A stretch of 64,000 bases of DNA from UBA1268 sp002694955. GTDB taxonomy: Bacteria; Planctomycetota; Planctomycetia; Pirellulales; UBA1268. The DNA lies in assembly GCA_028066355.1 (NCBI GenBank), contig JALCBP010000004.1:15844-79843 (forward strand), read 5' to 3'. The translations under genes and the position numbers were made by a program. This document shows, piece by piece, positions 53,090-62,865 of the stretch (position 1 is the stretch's first letter; every line of letters starts with the position of its first letter). The notes below the pieces were generated by a model. The model searched no databases. It was not told the DNA's origin and saw nothing but the letters and a program-made list of their open reading frames with translations.

Positions 53090-55413
53090 CTATGTATTCA
53101 GCGGAGTATAGGTGACTTCAAAAATAATTGATGAGGCAACGGTGTTTCCAAAGTTTGGTTGGTCTGCGGCGATGCCACCAAACATGTATCCAACTACAGT
53201 TTCTGTGGTTAGAGAATCGAGGTCGATGATGTTGTCAGTGAGTAAGGGCACATCATGAGCAGGGAAGAATTTCGCATTCGCGCCGAAGTAGAGAAGCTTG
53301 CCATTACCATCATAAATATCTGGGAACTCAGTTATGTATTGTTGCTGATATGAGCCAGATGCATCACGCAACACTGCGGTTATTTGCCTGTGAAAGCCAT
53401 TGTTCTCGTCGTACGTGAGTTGCTCCGTAGCTGGATCGAATGTATTCGCTGAAATACCTCCGAGAAGGACTTGGGTCATCTCTCCAGAGTTTCCGGAGTA
53501 AAGCCCAATCTTGCCAGATTCATACTGATTCATGGCCTGCCTGAAAACGCCTGGCTCATTCGTCGGGTTTTCGGTTGTTGGGATGCCGTCAGCTCCAATT
53601 TCAGATGGCACAGTCCACACACCAACGCCGTTGTAAAAGACACCAGCTAACGCAACGGTGCTCTTGGTGGAGCCACCCTGACCGTCGGGTGAAAGAATTG
53701 GAAACACATTCAAATCACGGCGACGAAACCGGCTTGGGTCGCCACCGGCAGGAGCAACATCAATATCACTATACGAAAGGGTTCCAGTAGCGAAGTCATA
53801 ATCGATATTAAAACTTCGAACCTGTGAAGTGTAGACTTGAAAAGTTGTTGATCCGTGTGCGTACGGGCCTTCAAACTTCTGGCCAANNNNNNNNNNNNNN
53901 NNNNNNNNNNNNNNNNNNNNNNNNNNNNNNNNNNNNNNNNNNNNNNNNNNNNNNNNNNNNNNNNNNNNNNNNNNNNNNNNNNNNNNTAGACTTGAAAAGT
54001 TGTTGATCCGTGTGCGTACGGGCCTTCAAACTTCTGGCCAAAAACAAGTTGATAGCGGTCTCCTGTTTTTTCCAAGCCTCCGCCAGTCACCTGAAAAAAT
54101 CCGCCATCATACGAACTGTCAGAAGACTCTTCTCCAGCAACTTGCAAGATGGTATTCGTCTGGAGCGTTTCATCTGTCCCTTTGACCCAGTCTACAAGTG
54201 TTGGAAGATTGATAGCTGAAAGTGCATTGTAGGTTGTGAAGTTATTAATCGCACGAGAGTAAACGTATCCACCAACGATAAATAGCGTGTTTCCATCTTG
54301 GTAAGACTCGGTGTTTGTTGATGACAAACTGTCGATTTCATTCGAAGTGAGACCGCTGCTGGTATCGTTTAGTGAGCGACTCCATGTCTCCTTCGATGCT
54401 GGGTCAATAACCCACACGTCGGTGTTTTGATACCTCGGTGGAAAATTGGCTAACCCATCATCAGAGAAACCATGGAGTCCATTGGTGCGACCAGCAATGA
54501 GCACCCACTGGCCGTTGTAAATGCCACTGGCAAACGATTGAAGCGTTGGGACAGATGCTGATCCCATGTCATATTCAGCAAAAGTCAGGTCGTAGTCACC
54601 AGACCAATTTGTTACCTGACTAAAAGTAGGTGTTTGGTCCTTGGAGGGGGCTGCTGAGATGCTTGATGTTGGTCCTGTTGCCGGCTGTAGTGCATTTGGA
54701 TCCGTATTGGTCGCCCAGACCCAGAATGTGTATGGAACGCCGGTGTCGAGATTTGAAAAGTTTTTGCTTGTGGATGTTGTAATAAAGGTCGTGCTAGATG
54801 ATCCGTTGTCAATCGTCACGGTGTAATGTAACGAGCCTACGAACGATGCCGGCGGGTCCCAGCTAACCGTCAATGAATTCGCGTCTTCTGACTGGCCAAA
54901 TCGTAAATTTTGAACTTTGGAGGGTGCTTCGCTCGATGGTGGAACGAATGGGTTTCCATCGTCCCAGCCAACAACATCAAACGCCTTTTTGAAGCCCGCT
55001 GGGCTTGTTGATTGAGCAGGTGTCCATTGGATGCGGTCACCTTGCTGGATCAGGCGGAGTTGGAGCAAATTGAGGAGTTCAGTCGGATTTGATGATGTTG
55101 GAACCGCTGAGACATTCACCCAGCTTTGTGCAGCTGGCAGCCATTTTTCTACGACACCGTTTGCAACTGAGGTGATAACAAAGCTATTGGTTTCGTCTCC
55201 AATAACCTCAGACGTGTTCATTATTATCGGTGGTGGACCGATGAGTGAATTATCCAAATAGACGGAATCTGTTTGTTCTAATGGTGGGCGGGAGAGAACG
55301 TCTGCATCTGCAGCAAGTGCGAGACGATTTTCGAGTTTTTCAATGCTCTTTAAACCCTGTTGATTCAGGGTGCGATACGCCTTCTGTAAACCACGAAAAA
55401 AAAACGTTCTCAT
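53090..55413 (-). CDS. Large LEPR-XLL-type exported protein with fibronectin III domain (interrupted by a scaffold gap)
   Basis: One frame runs from the ATG at 55413 to the stop at 53090, broken only by the 100-N gap. The N-terminus contains SIEKLENRLALAA, a variant of the planctomycete LEPR-XLL surface motif. A fibronectin type III domain lies near residues 170-265 (NSLTVSWDPPASFVG, then PYTFWVWATN). A kelch/galactose-oxidase-like part follows (QWVLIAGRTNGLHGF, TLFIVGGYVYS). Collapsing the duplicated 55-bp flanks across the gap restores the frame into the C-terminal 240 residues. It is probably a secreted or cell-surface protein; the function is unknown. Confidence 0.7.
53887..53986. other. 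100-N scaffold gap
   Basis: A run of exactly 100 N. The 55 bases before it (53832-53886) are identical to the 55 after it (53987-54041), so the two contig ends overlap and the true gap is probably zero or negative in length. Confidence 0.95.
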
Positions 55414-55631
55414 AATCAGAGATTTTTCTAGACGAGAGCCCCACCTGCTGTAATGACCCCACAACCGCGTTAACCACTAGGCTAATTGCAAGTGCGGATC
55501 AAAGCAAAGAAACGGTCTGGGATTTCTGGGAAAGTTTCAAAAACTCGTTCACCCGAAACAAGCCAGTCAACAGAGTTCAGTGAAGGAGTTTTATCTTTAG
55601 CCGAACTGTCTGGTTTTTAGCTGAAAGCAAG

Positions 55632-55705
55632 TAGCGGCGGCCGGACTTGAACCGGCGACCCCAGGCTTATGAAGCCTGTGCTCTAACCAACTGAGCTACA
55701 CCGCC
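55632..55705 (-). tRNA. tRNA with CAU anticodon (elongator Met or Ile2)
   Basis: A 74-nt cloverleaf on the minus strand: acceptor GGCGGTG pairing with CGCCGCT (G1-U72 and one internal U-G), D-arm GCTC...GAGC, anticodon stem CAGGC/GCCTG with loop TTCATAA (anticodon at 55669-55671), variable region of 5 nt and T-arm GCCGG TTCAAGT CCGGC. The anticodon stem lacks the three G-C pairs of initiator tRNA. CAU could be Met or, with lysidine, Ile2. The CCA end is not encoded. Confidence 0.92.
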
Positions 55706-55826
55706 CTCTTGAAGGTCCGCGTGCAGCAAACCTCCTGAATAGAAAATCCACTATACCCCATCTTTTCAGTAGTGCATCTATGGATTGAAAAGCTGGAGGT
55801 AGAAGAGAATTCCGGCACAAAAAATA

Positions 55827-55856
55827 GGCTCGGGCTTCCTTTTGTAAGCCCGAGCC
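55827..55856 (-). terminator. Rho-independent terminator of the thioredoxin-like gene
   Basis: Perfect 11-bp stem GGCTCGGGCTT (55827-55837) with AAGCCCGAGCC (55846-55856) and an 8-nt loop. On the minus strand it is followed by TATTTTTTG. It lies 51 nt after the stop codon at 55908. Confidence 0.88.
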
Positions 55857-55907
55857 ATTGTTTGTGTTTACCACCACATAAACCAGTTATGGAAATCACC
55901 ATTACGG

Positions 55908-56495
55908 TTATTCAACCAGACCACATGCAGCTTCAACAATTTCGCTGATCTTTCCGTCGTCCAACTCACCCTTCTTAAGTGCATGACTTGAGACAACTTT
56001 ACTACTCTTGTAACAGACGACCGTCAGGTCGGCTTCTGGAGCAATTTTGAGATTATCTGGTCCATTCTGAGAATCTTCTGGCACAACGAATGCAACATTT
56101 TGAATGCCATTGTCCTTTACGAACTTTGCTGCAGTGTCTTTCAGGCTATCACTATCTCCACCGATCATGTTGACGAAACTACATAATTTTGCATCAGCGT
56201 GTTCTTCGATTTCGCCTTCTAGTTCGCTCACAAGTTTTGCTAGTGGCTGATCAGCCGTTCGGGCAAAGATCATTACTACGGGCCGACTACCCATTCTGCA
56301 GCGATAGCAAAGCCGTTTCCCATCTTCGACTCCATCACTTGGATTGCCGGCTGCTTTCGTAACGGTGAAGGCGCCAACAGTTTCTTCTGGTTGAGGGCCA
56401 CTAACAAGATCTGCCATGCAATAACTTGCGGTGCATACTACGGCGATGGCCGCTGTTCCGGCTGTGAGTCGTTGAAATGTTTTCAGGAACTCCAT
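55908..56495 (-). CDS. Exported thioredoxin-like protein
   Basis: A 195-residue protein with a signal peptide (LTAGTAAIAVVCTASYCMA near residues 10-28). The rest reads as a thioredoxin-like fold: LCYRCRMGSRPVVMIFAR near residues 62-79 places a CxxC (CYRC) just before the first beta strand, followed by alternating helices and strands (KFVKDNGIQNVAFVV, DLTVVCYKSSKVV). In planctomycetes such proteins occur as abundant exported proteins; enzymatic redox activity is not shown. It has a strong terminator and faces the aldehyde dehydrogenase gene across 221 bp. Confidence 0.72.
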   Translation of the reverse strand: MEFLKTFQRLTAGTAAIAVVCTASYCMADLVSGPQPEETVGAFTVTKAAGNPSDGVEDGKRLCYRCRMGSRPVVMIFARTADQPLAKLVSELEGEIEEHADAKLCSFVNMIGGDSDSLKDTAAKFVKDNGIQNVAFVVPEDSQNGPDNLKIAPEADLTVVCYKSSKVVSSHALKKGELDDGKISEIVEAACGLVE

Positions 56496-56716
56496 CGAAA
56501 ACTCCTACGTGTGGATGAGGTGCTGTTTTCACTATGAGCAGGATAAACCCGTTTTTCTCATAATTTTCTAAACAATTTAGGGACCCATGCCACAGTGGCA
56601 AGAAGCAATCCCTTTTGATGATTCTATCATAGCGCGGTTAGGATGCATTCGGCAACCGTTTCAGGCCAAGTACAATGCCTCAACGCCGTGACAGCTCCTA
56701 CAAAACGAGGATTGAG

Positions 56717-58180
56717 ATGCCAAATTCAATGCCCACTCCGACCATACGGCAGACACAACTTTTTATTGATGGTCAGTGGATTTCAGCCCAGTCGGGAAAG
56801 ACCTTCGACACGGTTAACCCTGCAAATGAAGAGGTGATCACGCAGGTTGCAGAAGGTGATGCAACTGATATTGAGCATGCTGTTCAAGCAGCACGTCGGG
56901 CTTTTGATGAAGGACCCTGGCCCCGACTGAATGCTCGGGAGCGGGGCAAAGTCATGCACCGGCTTTGTGACCTTATTGAAGCAGAAATTGATGAACTTGC
57001 GGCCATCGAGTCTCTTGACAATGGAAAGCCGCTGAAAGATTCTCGGAATGTTGATATTCCTTTAGCGATTGAGTGCCTTCGGTACTACGCTGGGTGGGCA
57101 GATAAAATCCACGGCTCAACAATCCCTGTGAACGGTGATTTCCTCTGCTATACACGGCGTGAACCGGTAGGTGTTGCTGGGCAAATCATCCCATGGAATT
57201 TTCCAATTCTCATGGTGGCATGGAAATGGGGGCCGGCGCTTGCAGCGGGCTGTACGATTGTCATGAAGCCGGCTGAACAGACACCGTTGACTTGTCTTCG
57301 TTTAGCTCGTCTCGCGCAGAAAGCGGGGATCCCTGACGGAGTCATTAATGTTGTGCCCGGATTTGGTCCAACAGCTGGTGCTGCAATCGTCAAGCATCCC
57401 GGAGTAGACAAAATTGCATTTACGGGGTCTGGTGAAACAGCGAAGGTGATCATGCGTCAGGCCGCAGATACGATGAAAAGGATAACGCTTGAGCTCGGTG
57501 GTAAAAGTCCAAACATTGTGCTTGCAGACGCCGACTTGGACGCTGCAGCAGAAGGTGCTCATCTTGGTATACACCTGAATCAGGGCCAATGCTGTTGCGC
57601 TGGTTCTCGGCTGTTTGTTGAAGACTCAATCCATGATTCTTTTGTGGAAAAGGTTATCGAATTATCGAGGAAACGTCGGGTTGGAAATCCTTTTGATCCG
57701 GCCACCGAACAGGGCCCACAGGTTGATCGTGATCAATTTGAAAAGATCATGGGTTATATCAAACAGGGCCAAAAGGAAGGAGCCGTTTGTGCAACAGGGG
57801 GACAACGCATTGGCGATCGCGGGTTTTTTGTTGAACCAACTGTTTTTACAGAGGTGCAGGATGAGATGGCTATCGCTCGAGATGAGATATTTGGTCCCGT
57901 ATTATCTGTTCTACGATTTTCAGATATTGATGAATTAGTTCATCGCGCAAATGCTACGACATTTGGTCTGGCTGCTGCAGTATGGACATCTGATGTGAAT
58001 AAAGCGCACATGTTGGCACACCGATTACGCGCTGGAACAGTGTGGGTCAACTGCTACGACATTTTTGATGCGGCCGCACCATTTGGTGGGTTTAAGCAGT
58101 CTGGCTTTGGTCGAGAGCTTGGACAGCGTGGTCTCGATGCGTATTTAGAGGATAAGACAGTTACTGTCCGCTTGGGATAA
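56717..58180 (+). CDS. Aldehyde dehydrogenase family protein
   Basis: A 487-residue NAD(P)-dependent aldehyde dehydrogenase. The catalytic cysteine is in NQGQCCCAGSR near residues 286-296 and the general-base Glu in TLELGGKSPN near 253-262. Other conserved parts are IPWNFPILMVAWKWGPALAAG and FGPVLSVLRF. It is closest in appearance to the betaine/indole-acetaldehyde type. An in-frame ATG at 56675 adds 14 residues; the start at 56717 was preferred. It precedes the molybdopterin oxidoreductase by 39 nt on the same strand, so the pair is probably co-expressed. Confidence 0.9.
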   Translation: MPNSMPTPTIRQTQLFIDGQWISAQSGKTFDTVNPANEEVITQVAEGDATDIEHAVQAARRAFDEGPWPRLNARERGKVMHRLCDLIEAEIDELAAIESLDNGKPLKDSRNVDIPLAIECLRYYAGWADKIHGSTIPVNGDFLCYTRREPVGVAGQIIPWNFPILMVAWKWGPALAAGCTIVMKPAEQTPLTCLRLARLAQKAGIPDGVINVVPGFGPTAGAAIVKHPGVDKIAFTGSGETAKVIMRQAADTMKRITLELGGKSPNIVLADADLDAAAEGAHLGIHLNQGQCCCAGSRLFVEDSIHDSFVEKVIELSRKRRVGNPFDPATEQGPQVDRDQFEKIMGYIKQGQKEGAVCATGGQRIGDRGFFVEPTVFTEVQDEMAIARDEIFGPVLSVLRFSDIDELVHRANATTFGLAAAVWTSDVNKAHMLAHRLRAGTVWVNCYDIFDAAAPFGGFKQSGFGRELGQRGLDAYLEDKTVTVRLG

Positions 58181-58219
58181 GTGTGATTCAAAAACCAAGA
58201 AGACTGAAAGTGTGAATGC

Positions 58220-60523
58220 ATGGCGAAAGTGCGAACTGGTGGTGGTTGGAGAGCAATACGATATACCTTGAAAAAGGCATACGATGCTGGTGGTTTCTGG
58301 TCTCTATGGAAAGCAATGCGGAGTAAAAATACGTGTAAAACGTGTGCTCTTGGTATGGGTGGGCAGGCAGGCGGCATGGTTAATGAATCAGGCCATTTTC
58401 CAGAAGTGTGCAAGAAATCATTTCAAGCCATGGTGGGGGACATGCAGAGTGGAATCCCAGATGATTTTTTTCAAAAATACTCGATTGCCCAGCTTAGTAA
58501 ATTTACGCCGTATCAGTTGGAACATGCTGGAAGGCTTGTAAAGCCACTCCTGTTAAAAAAAGGGAGTCAGCATTATCAGCCAATAACGTGGAGTGAGGCG
58601 ATGGAACGTATCGTCACAAAACTCCGTAACACAGAACCAAGAAAAAGTTTTTGGTATTTCTCAGGACGTTCGAGTAACGAGGCGGGATTCCTTTTGCAGT
58701 TGTTTGCAAGGCTCTACGGCACGAATCATGTGAATAACTGTAGTTACTACTGTCATCAAGCAAGTGGTGTTGGGCTAACAAGTGTTATTGGTACCGGAGC
58801 AGGCACAATTAAGCTGGATGATCTTGAGAGAAGCGACTTTGTCATGCTGATAGGAGGTAATCCAGCTAGTAATCACCCTCGAATAATGAGGTCGTTAATG
58901 ATGGTTCGACGACGCGGTGGCAAGATCGTTGTCGTGAATCCCATGATTGAAACAGGCCTTGTGAATTTTTCAGTTCCCAGTGATCCCCTTAGCCTGCTAT
59001 TTGGAACAAAAATAGCGAGTACCTACATTCAGCCATGTCTAGGCGGTGATCTTGCGCTCCTCTACGGAATCATGAAGCGGTTGAAAGAGATGCATGCTAT
59101 TTGTAAAGAGGGAGACGCCGAACCTATTATTGATGAAGAATTTCTTGCTGGTCATACGCAGGGTTGGGATGCATTATCGCAACGTCTTGATGAGTTGTCA
59201 TGGAATGAGATTGTTGAAAAGTCGGGAGTTGCTCAAGAAGAGATCAACCACGTTACGGAACAGTACGCGTCTTCAAAGCGGGCTGTCTTTGCCTGGACGA
59301 TGGGAGTGACCCATCATCTTCATGGTTCAGCTACCGTACAGGCCATTGCGCAACTTGCCCTCATGCGACGCATGATTGGTCGCCCGGGTGCTGGCCTTCA
59401 GCCAATTCGTGGCCACTCAAATGTTCAGGGAATGGGTACGGTTGGCGTTACACCAAAACTGAAAGAGAAAATATTTGAACGGCTCGAGTCTGAACTTGGT
59501 GTGAAGTTGCCATCGTTTCGAGGGTTTGACACGCTCGAGTGCCTTGAGGCGGCAGAGCGAGGTGATATGGAATTCTCCTTTTGCCTTGGAGGAAATTTGT
59601 ATGGGGCAAGCCCAGATGCCAGTTTTTCGAAGCGAGCACTCGGTCGCACTGATATGACCGTGTATATGAATACATCATTGAATACGGGGCATGCCTGTGG
59701 GCTCGCTCGAGGCGAAACAATTATTCTTCCTGTTCTTGCCCGCGACGAAGAGCCGGAGCCCTCAACTCAAGAGAGTATGTTTAGTTATGTGCGGCTTTCT
59801 GATGGGGGAACGCCAAGGCACGAGCAGACTGTTGACTATGGTCCACGAAGTGAAGTTGAAATCATCTCTGAGTTGGGATGTCGAATACTCGGAACCAGTG
59901 GGCCGATAAACTGGCTCGAAATGGCGCATACCAGCACAATCCGCAAGGCAATTGGTCGTGTGATCCCAGGTCTTGAGAAAATTTCTGCAATGGATCAAAC
60001 CAAAGAAGAGTTCTCGATTCCTGGCCGTGCTCTTGATACTCCTATATTCCCCACCCCTGATGGTAAAGCAACGCTTCATGTTCATGACTTGCCAGATGCA
60101 CCAGATGGCCTCCAGTTAATGACAATTCGGAGCGAAGGCCAATTCAATACGGTTGTTTATGAAGAGGAAGATCTCTATCGGAATCAGAGCAGGCGAGACA
60201 TTGTCTTAATGCATCCTGACGACATTCGTAGTTTTGGTCTCATGGAAGGAGGTCTCTGTCGCGTGACAAGTGCTTCCGGTGAAATGCGCGGGGTGACTAT
60301 CTCAGCCTATCCTGACATTCGCAAAGGATGTGTCGCCATGTATTATCCGGAAAGTAATGTTCTTGTTCCAACAGAAGTCGATCCGCTTTCACGGACACCG
60401 TCCTATAAACGAGTGGCTGTTCAAATTATGAGTGACGATAGTTTTCGGTCGTCTGATATCAGTTCTAAGAATATTCCTGCCGTTGCAGCTGGTTCTCCTC
60501 GTGAGAAAATGAATCAATGCTAA
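58220..60523 (+). CDS. Molybdopterin oxidoreductase, formate dehydrogenase alpha-like (YdeP/FdhF-type)
   Basis: A 767-residue enzyme of the DMSO-reductase family, YdeP clade. The Fe-S ligand region has Cys39, Cys42 and Cys64 (NTCKTC and PEVCKK) without the fuller Cys pattern of classical formate dehydrogenases. The active-site segment NNCSYYCHQASGVGL near residues 175-189 has Cys where others have Sec. Other molybdopterin-binding signs are IGGNPASNHPRIM, GHSNVQGMGTVG and the C-terminal SEGQFNTVVYEEEDLYR (the formate dehydrogenase-like domain). It depends on the cofactor made by moaA/D/E. Substrate unproven. Confidence 0.88.
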   Translation: MAKVRTGGGWRAIRYTLKKAYDAGGFWSLWKAMRSKNTCKTCALGMGGQAGGMVNESGHFPEVCKKSFQAMVGDMQSGIPDDFFQKYSIAQLSKFTPYQLEHAGRLVKPLLLKKGSQHYQPITWSEAMERIVTKLRNTEPRKSFWYFSGRSSNEAGFLLQLFARLYGTNHVNNCSYYCHQASGVGLTSVIGTGAGTIKLDDLERSDFVMLIGGNPASNHPRIMRSLMMVRRRGGKIVVVNPMIETGLVNFSVPSDPLSLLFGTKIASTYIQPCLGGDLALLYGIMKRLKEMHAICKEGDAEPIIDEEFLAGHTQGWDALSQRLDELSWNEIVEKSGVAQEEINHVTEQYASSKRAVFAWTMGVTHHLHGSATVQAIAQLALMRRMIGRPGAGLQPIRGHSNVQGMGTVGVTPKLKEKIFERLESELGVKLPSFRGFDTLECLEAAERGDMEFSFCLGGNLYGASPDASFSKRALGRTDMTVYMNTSLNTGHACGLARGETIILPVLARDEEPEPSTQESMFSYVRLSDGGTPRHEQTVDYGPRSEVEIISELGCRILGTSGPINWLEMAHTSTIRKAIGRVIPGLEKISAMDQTKEEFSIPGRALDTPIFPTPDGKATLHVHDLPDAPDGLQLMTIRSEGQFNTVVYEEEDLYRNQSRRDIVLMHPDDIRSFGLMEGGLCRVTSASGEMRGVTISAYPDIRKGCVAMYYPESNVLVPTEVDPLSRTPSYKRVAVQIMSDDSFRSSDISSKNIPAVAAGSPREKMNQC

Positions 60524-61929
60524 TTTGTTCTTCTTTTTGTTCGTGAAGGCTAGCATAGAAATTTTGTTTGCGTATTCTTTCGTAACAACCCAATCGAGTT
60601 TCCGATTTTGTAACACAATCTGCAGGATGGGCACGCCTATTCGGGTGGCATTTATAAAGTTGGTGGTTGCGCGATTTAAAAGAAAAAATATTTGTTGGGC
60701 CACCTTCTTTTCTATTGGTCACAAGACTCGGCAGCCCATGTTACTGTTTTTCTTTTTTTGAGCTTGTCGCAGTGTGGCCAGAGCAATTCTTTCGAAAGAA
60801 TCGTTTCTGTAAGTATGGCTTGGTGTTGCTTTTGATATACCTGCGGCATCAAGGTCTTGAGTGGTGGCTGTGTAAATAGTTTTAAGCTTTTTCGAAATCA
60901 TATACTGAATGATCATGGCGTGGATAATGAACGGGGTAGTTCCTCAAATATTTAAATTTGTGGAAAATTTCTCAGGTTCTCTTTTTGATGATCCCGCGCT
61001 GAATTACACAAGAGCGTGAACCGAGCAAAATAATTCGCTGAATACAAGAAGTTACTGCTTGGCTGGGCGAGCATCGCTCGCAAATACGAAATGCAGAGAA
61101 TTGGTGTCTGATCATTGTTTGGCGTGAGTGTTGAATCAGCGTAATAGCGTGTATCAACCCGCTTTGAGTACTTTCATGTTGCGGGCTACTGTCTATAGGA
61201 ACATTTGTATCGGCGTCACCAAAAAGTGTGTCTTTGCCAGGCATTCCGGAAAGTAGGTATTCACCTAACAATCAACTCCGTGTTTGGGGTATCCGCTCAT
61301 TCAGGTGATGCTTACGCGGACCTCATGTAGGCGCGACGAATGGAATAGTTCGCTTATGACGGATGAAATAGTTTGCTTGTTGTGAGTGTCGTTGGCACGT
61401 AGCCGCCTCTGTTTTGGGGTAGTGTCCAGTGCCGGTTTGGATTGTGATCGGTAAGGGTCTCACGCAGTGATGGGAAGAAGAAGTTCGTCTGGCGAGCTGT
61501 CAGCAGCATTTCTTGCGTGGTGGAAAATTTTCAGAGTGGATAGCAGTAAACTGCGAAATGATTTGACGCAGAATGGAAGTGGAAGTGGTTTGGACAATGG
61601 AGAATCGTCAATCTGCTTTTATTAAACGCTAAATACGCGGCTGGACCTTTGAAAACGAGGTCCAGCAAGCACTGGACACCTGGTCAATGAGAAATCGGGG
61701 CCCTGCGCAATTTCTAGGCAGAGAGGCCGGTGCCCGTCGCCTAGGCATGCGAGCACACTCTCTAGGCACGCGTCCGTTTGTTGTGCTAAGTCATTGATAG
61801 CAAATGACTTGCATTGACTGCTTGACTTCTCGCCCATAGTTACATGCGTTTCGCAAGAGAGTTCTAGCCGAGTGAATGATGAAGCCTCTACCTCTTTGGC
61901 TTGAGTCGACATCATGGAAGGAGTCATGA
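60524..61929. other. 1.4-kb region without a supported gene
   Basis: No frame here has family motifs, a good ribosome site and sensible composition together. Short frames include a 51-codon one from the ATG at 61470 (MGRRSSSGELSAAFLAWW) and a Cys-rich minus-strand one at 61622-61939. An 8-bp hairpin CTGGACCT/AGGTCCAG lies at 61641-61665 and a 16-bp palindrome ATTCTTTCGAAAGAAT at 60786-60801. Three CTAGGCA copies occur at 61714, 61741 and 61762. It may be decayed sequence. Confidence 0.4.
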
Positions 61930-62376
61930 ATGCCAGCATTTATTCATAAAGATTCTGATAAATCCGCCGACAGCGTGGCCGGGCATGATGCACAGGCAAT
62001 TCTTGAGGTGGCAGAACGACTTTTTGCCGCTGAACCGGACTGGATCGTTTTTTTTCGTGAAGTAATGGGGCTTGATGGTATCGTGCGGCGGACCTTCCAA
62101 ACACCAGACTCTCTCATGCGTTTTGAGTGCTCTGCTGAATATGCACGAATCCGGGAAATGCTGGATGCCCTTAGGCAAAGACAGCAGGAGAAAACACCAG
62201 TTCGGGAGGCTCAGCGAGTAGTCACTGTAAGGATGCCCATGTCGCTTCACGAAACACTCAAAGCGGAGGCTCAGGAGATGAACGTGAGTATTAACAAACT
62301 TTGCATCTCTAAATTGCTCAAATTATTAGATGAAAGCGCATGTCGGGATCTCGTGCCCGAAGATCATATTGAATGA
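61930..62376 (+). CDS. Ribbon-helix-helix (HicB/Arc-like) protein
   Basis: A 148-residue protein. The C-terminal third, VVTVRMPMSLHETLKAEAQEMNVSINKLCISKLL (in two pieces, near residues 96-129), is a ribbon-helix-helix fold: a beta strand with alternating polar and hydrophobic residues, then helices with SIN at the second turn, as in HicB-type and Arc-type DNA-binding proteins. The N-terminal part (EVAERLFAAEPDWIVFFREVMG) is helical and unassigned. The ribosome site AAGGAG precedes the ATG at 61930. No toxin gene is adjacent. Confidence 0.7.
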   Translation: MPAFIHKDSDKSADSVAGHDAQAILEVAERLFAAEPDWIVFFREVMGLDGIVRRTFQTPDSLMRFECSAEYARIREMLDALRQRQQEKTPVREAQRVVTVRMPMSLHETLKAEAQEMNVSINKLCISKLLKLLDESACRDLVPEDHIE

Positions 62377-62410
62377 GATTCACCCGAAATACTTAAGCTG
62401 TAAAAAATCT

Positions 62411-62865
62411 GAGTGGGCCTGTAAGCCGGGTTTTGTTCTTTTGGGCAAAGCCCAAAAGCAGCAATCATTTCTCTACGATGACAGTTACCTGCCACCTGAA
62501 GCAGCCCACCCGAAAAGAAACCGAGGCGGATCGCCTCAGGCCGCTGTTTCAAGCGGACTCTTTTCTGTTTGGCCTTGCTCCCGATGGGGTTTACCAAGCC
62601 AGGCCGGTCACCCGGCCTGCTGGTGAGCTCTTACCTCACCTTTTCACCCTTACCAGTAGCCAGAGCATGCTGGCGGTTTGCTTTCTGTGGCACTTTCCCT
62701 AGCCTCACGGCTGGTGGGCGTTACCCACCATCGCATCCTACGGAGCCCGGACTTTCCTCTCGCCAGAATATTTTTGGTACAAAAATTGCCACAACATCTC
62801 GAAAGATGAAAATGCCAATTTCGATACCGAAAAATATGTTCGGCCAGCGACTGCCCGGCCCACTC
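62411..62865 (-). ncRNA. rnpB: RNase P RNA, bacterial class A
   Basis: The catalytic RNA of RNase P, read on the minus strand from about 62865 to 62411 (455 nt). Diagnostic conserved segments are present in order: GAGGAAAGTCCGGGCTCC (P4 5' half), GTAACGCCC, ACAGAAAGCAAACCGCC, GGTAAGGGTGAAA, GGGAGCAAGGCCAAACAG and the 3' ACAAAACCCGGCTTA. The ends GAGTGGGCC and GGCCCACTC pair as P1, and the RNA is followed by ATTTTTT. The 5' part before P4 is longer than in E. coli (377 nt), giving an extended P3. Open frames across it are artefacts. Confidence 0.95.

Noticed and set aside
60972..61271. Minus-strand frame with GKDTLFGDADTNV, faintly like an RTX calcium repeat
   Set aside because: One repeat-like unit only, and the rest of the frame is unrelated and Arg/Ser/Ile-rich; too weak to call.
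61622..61939. Cys-rich minus-strand frame of 105 codons
   Set aside because: No signature, overlaps the start of the RHH gene, no clear ribosome site; kept only as a remark on the gene-free region.
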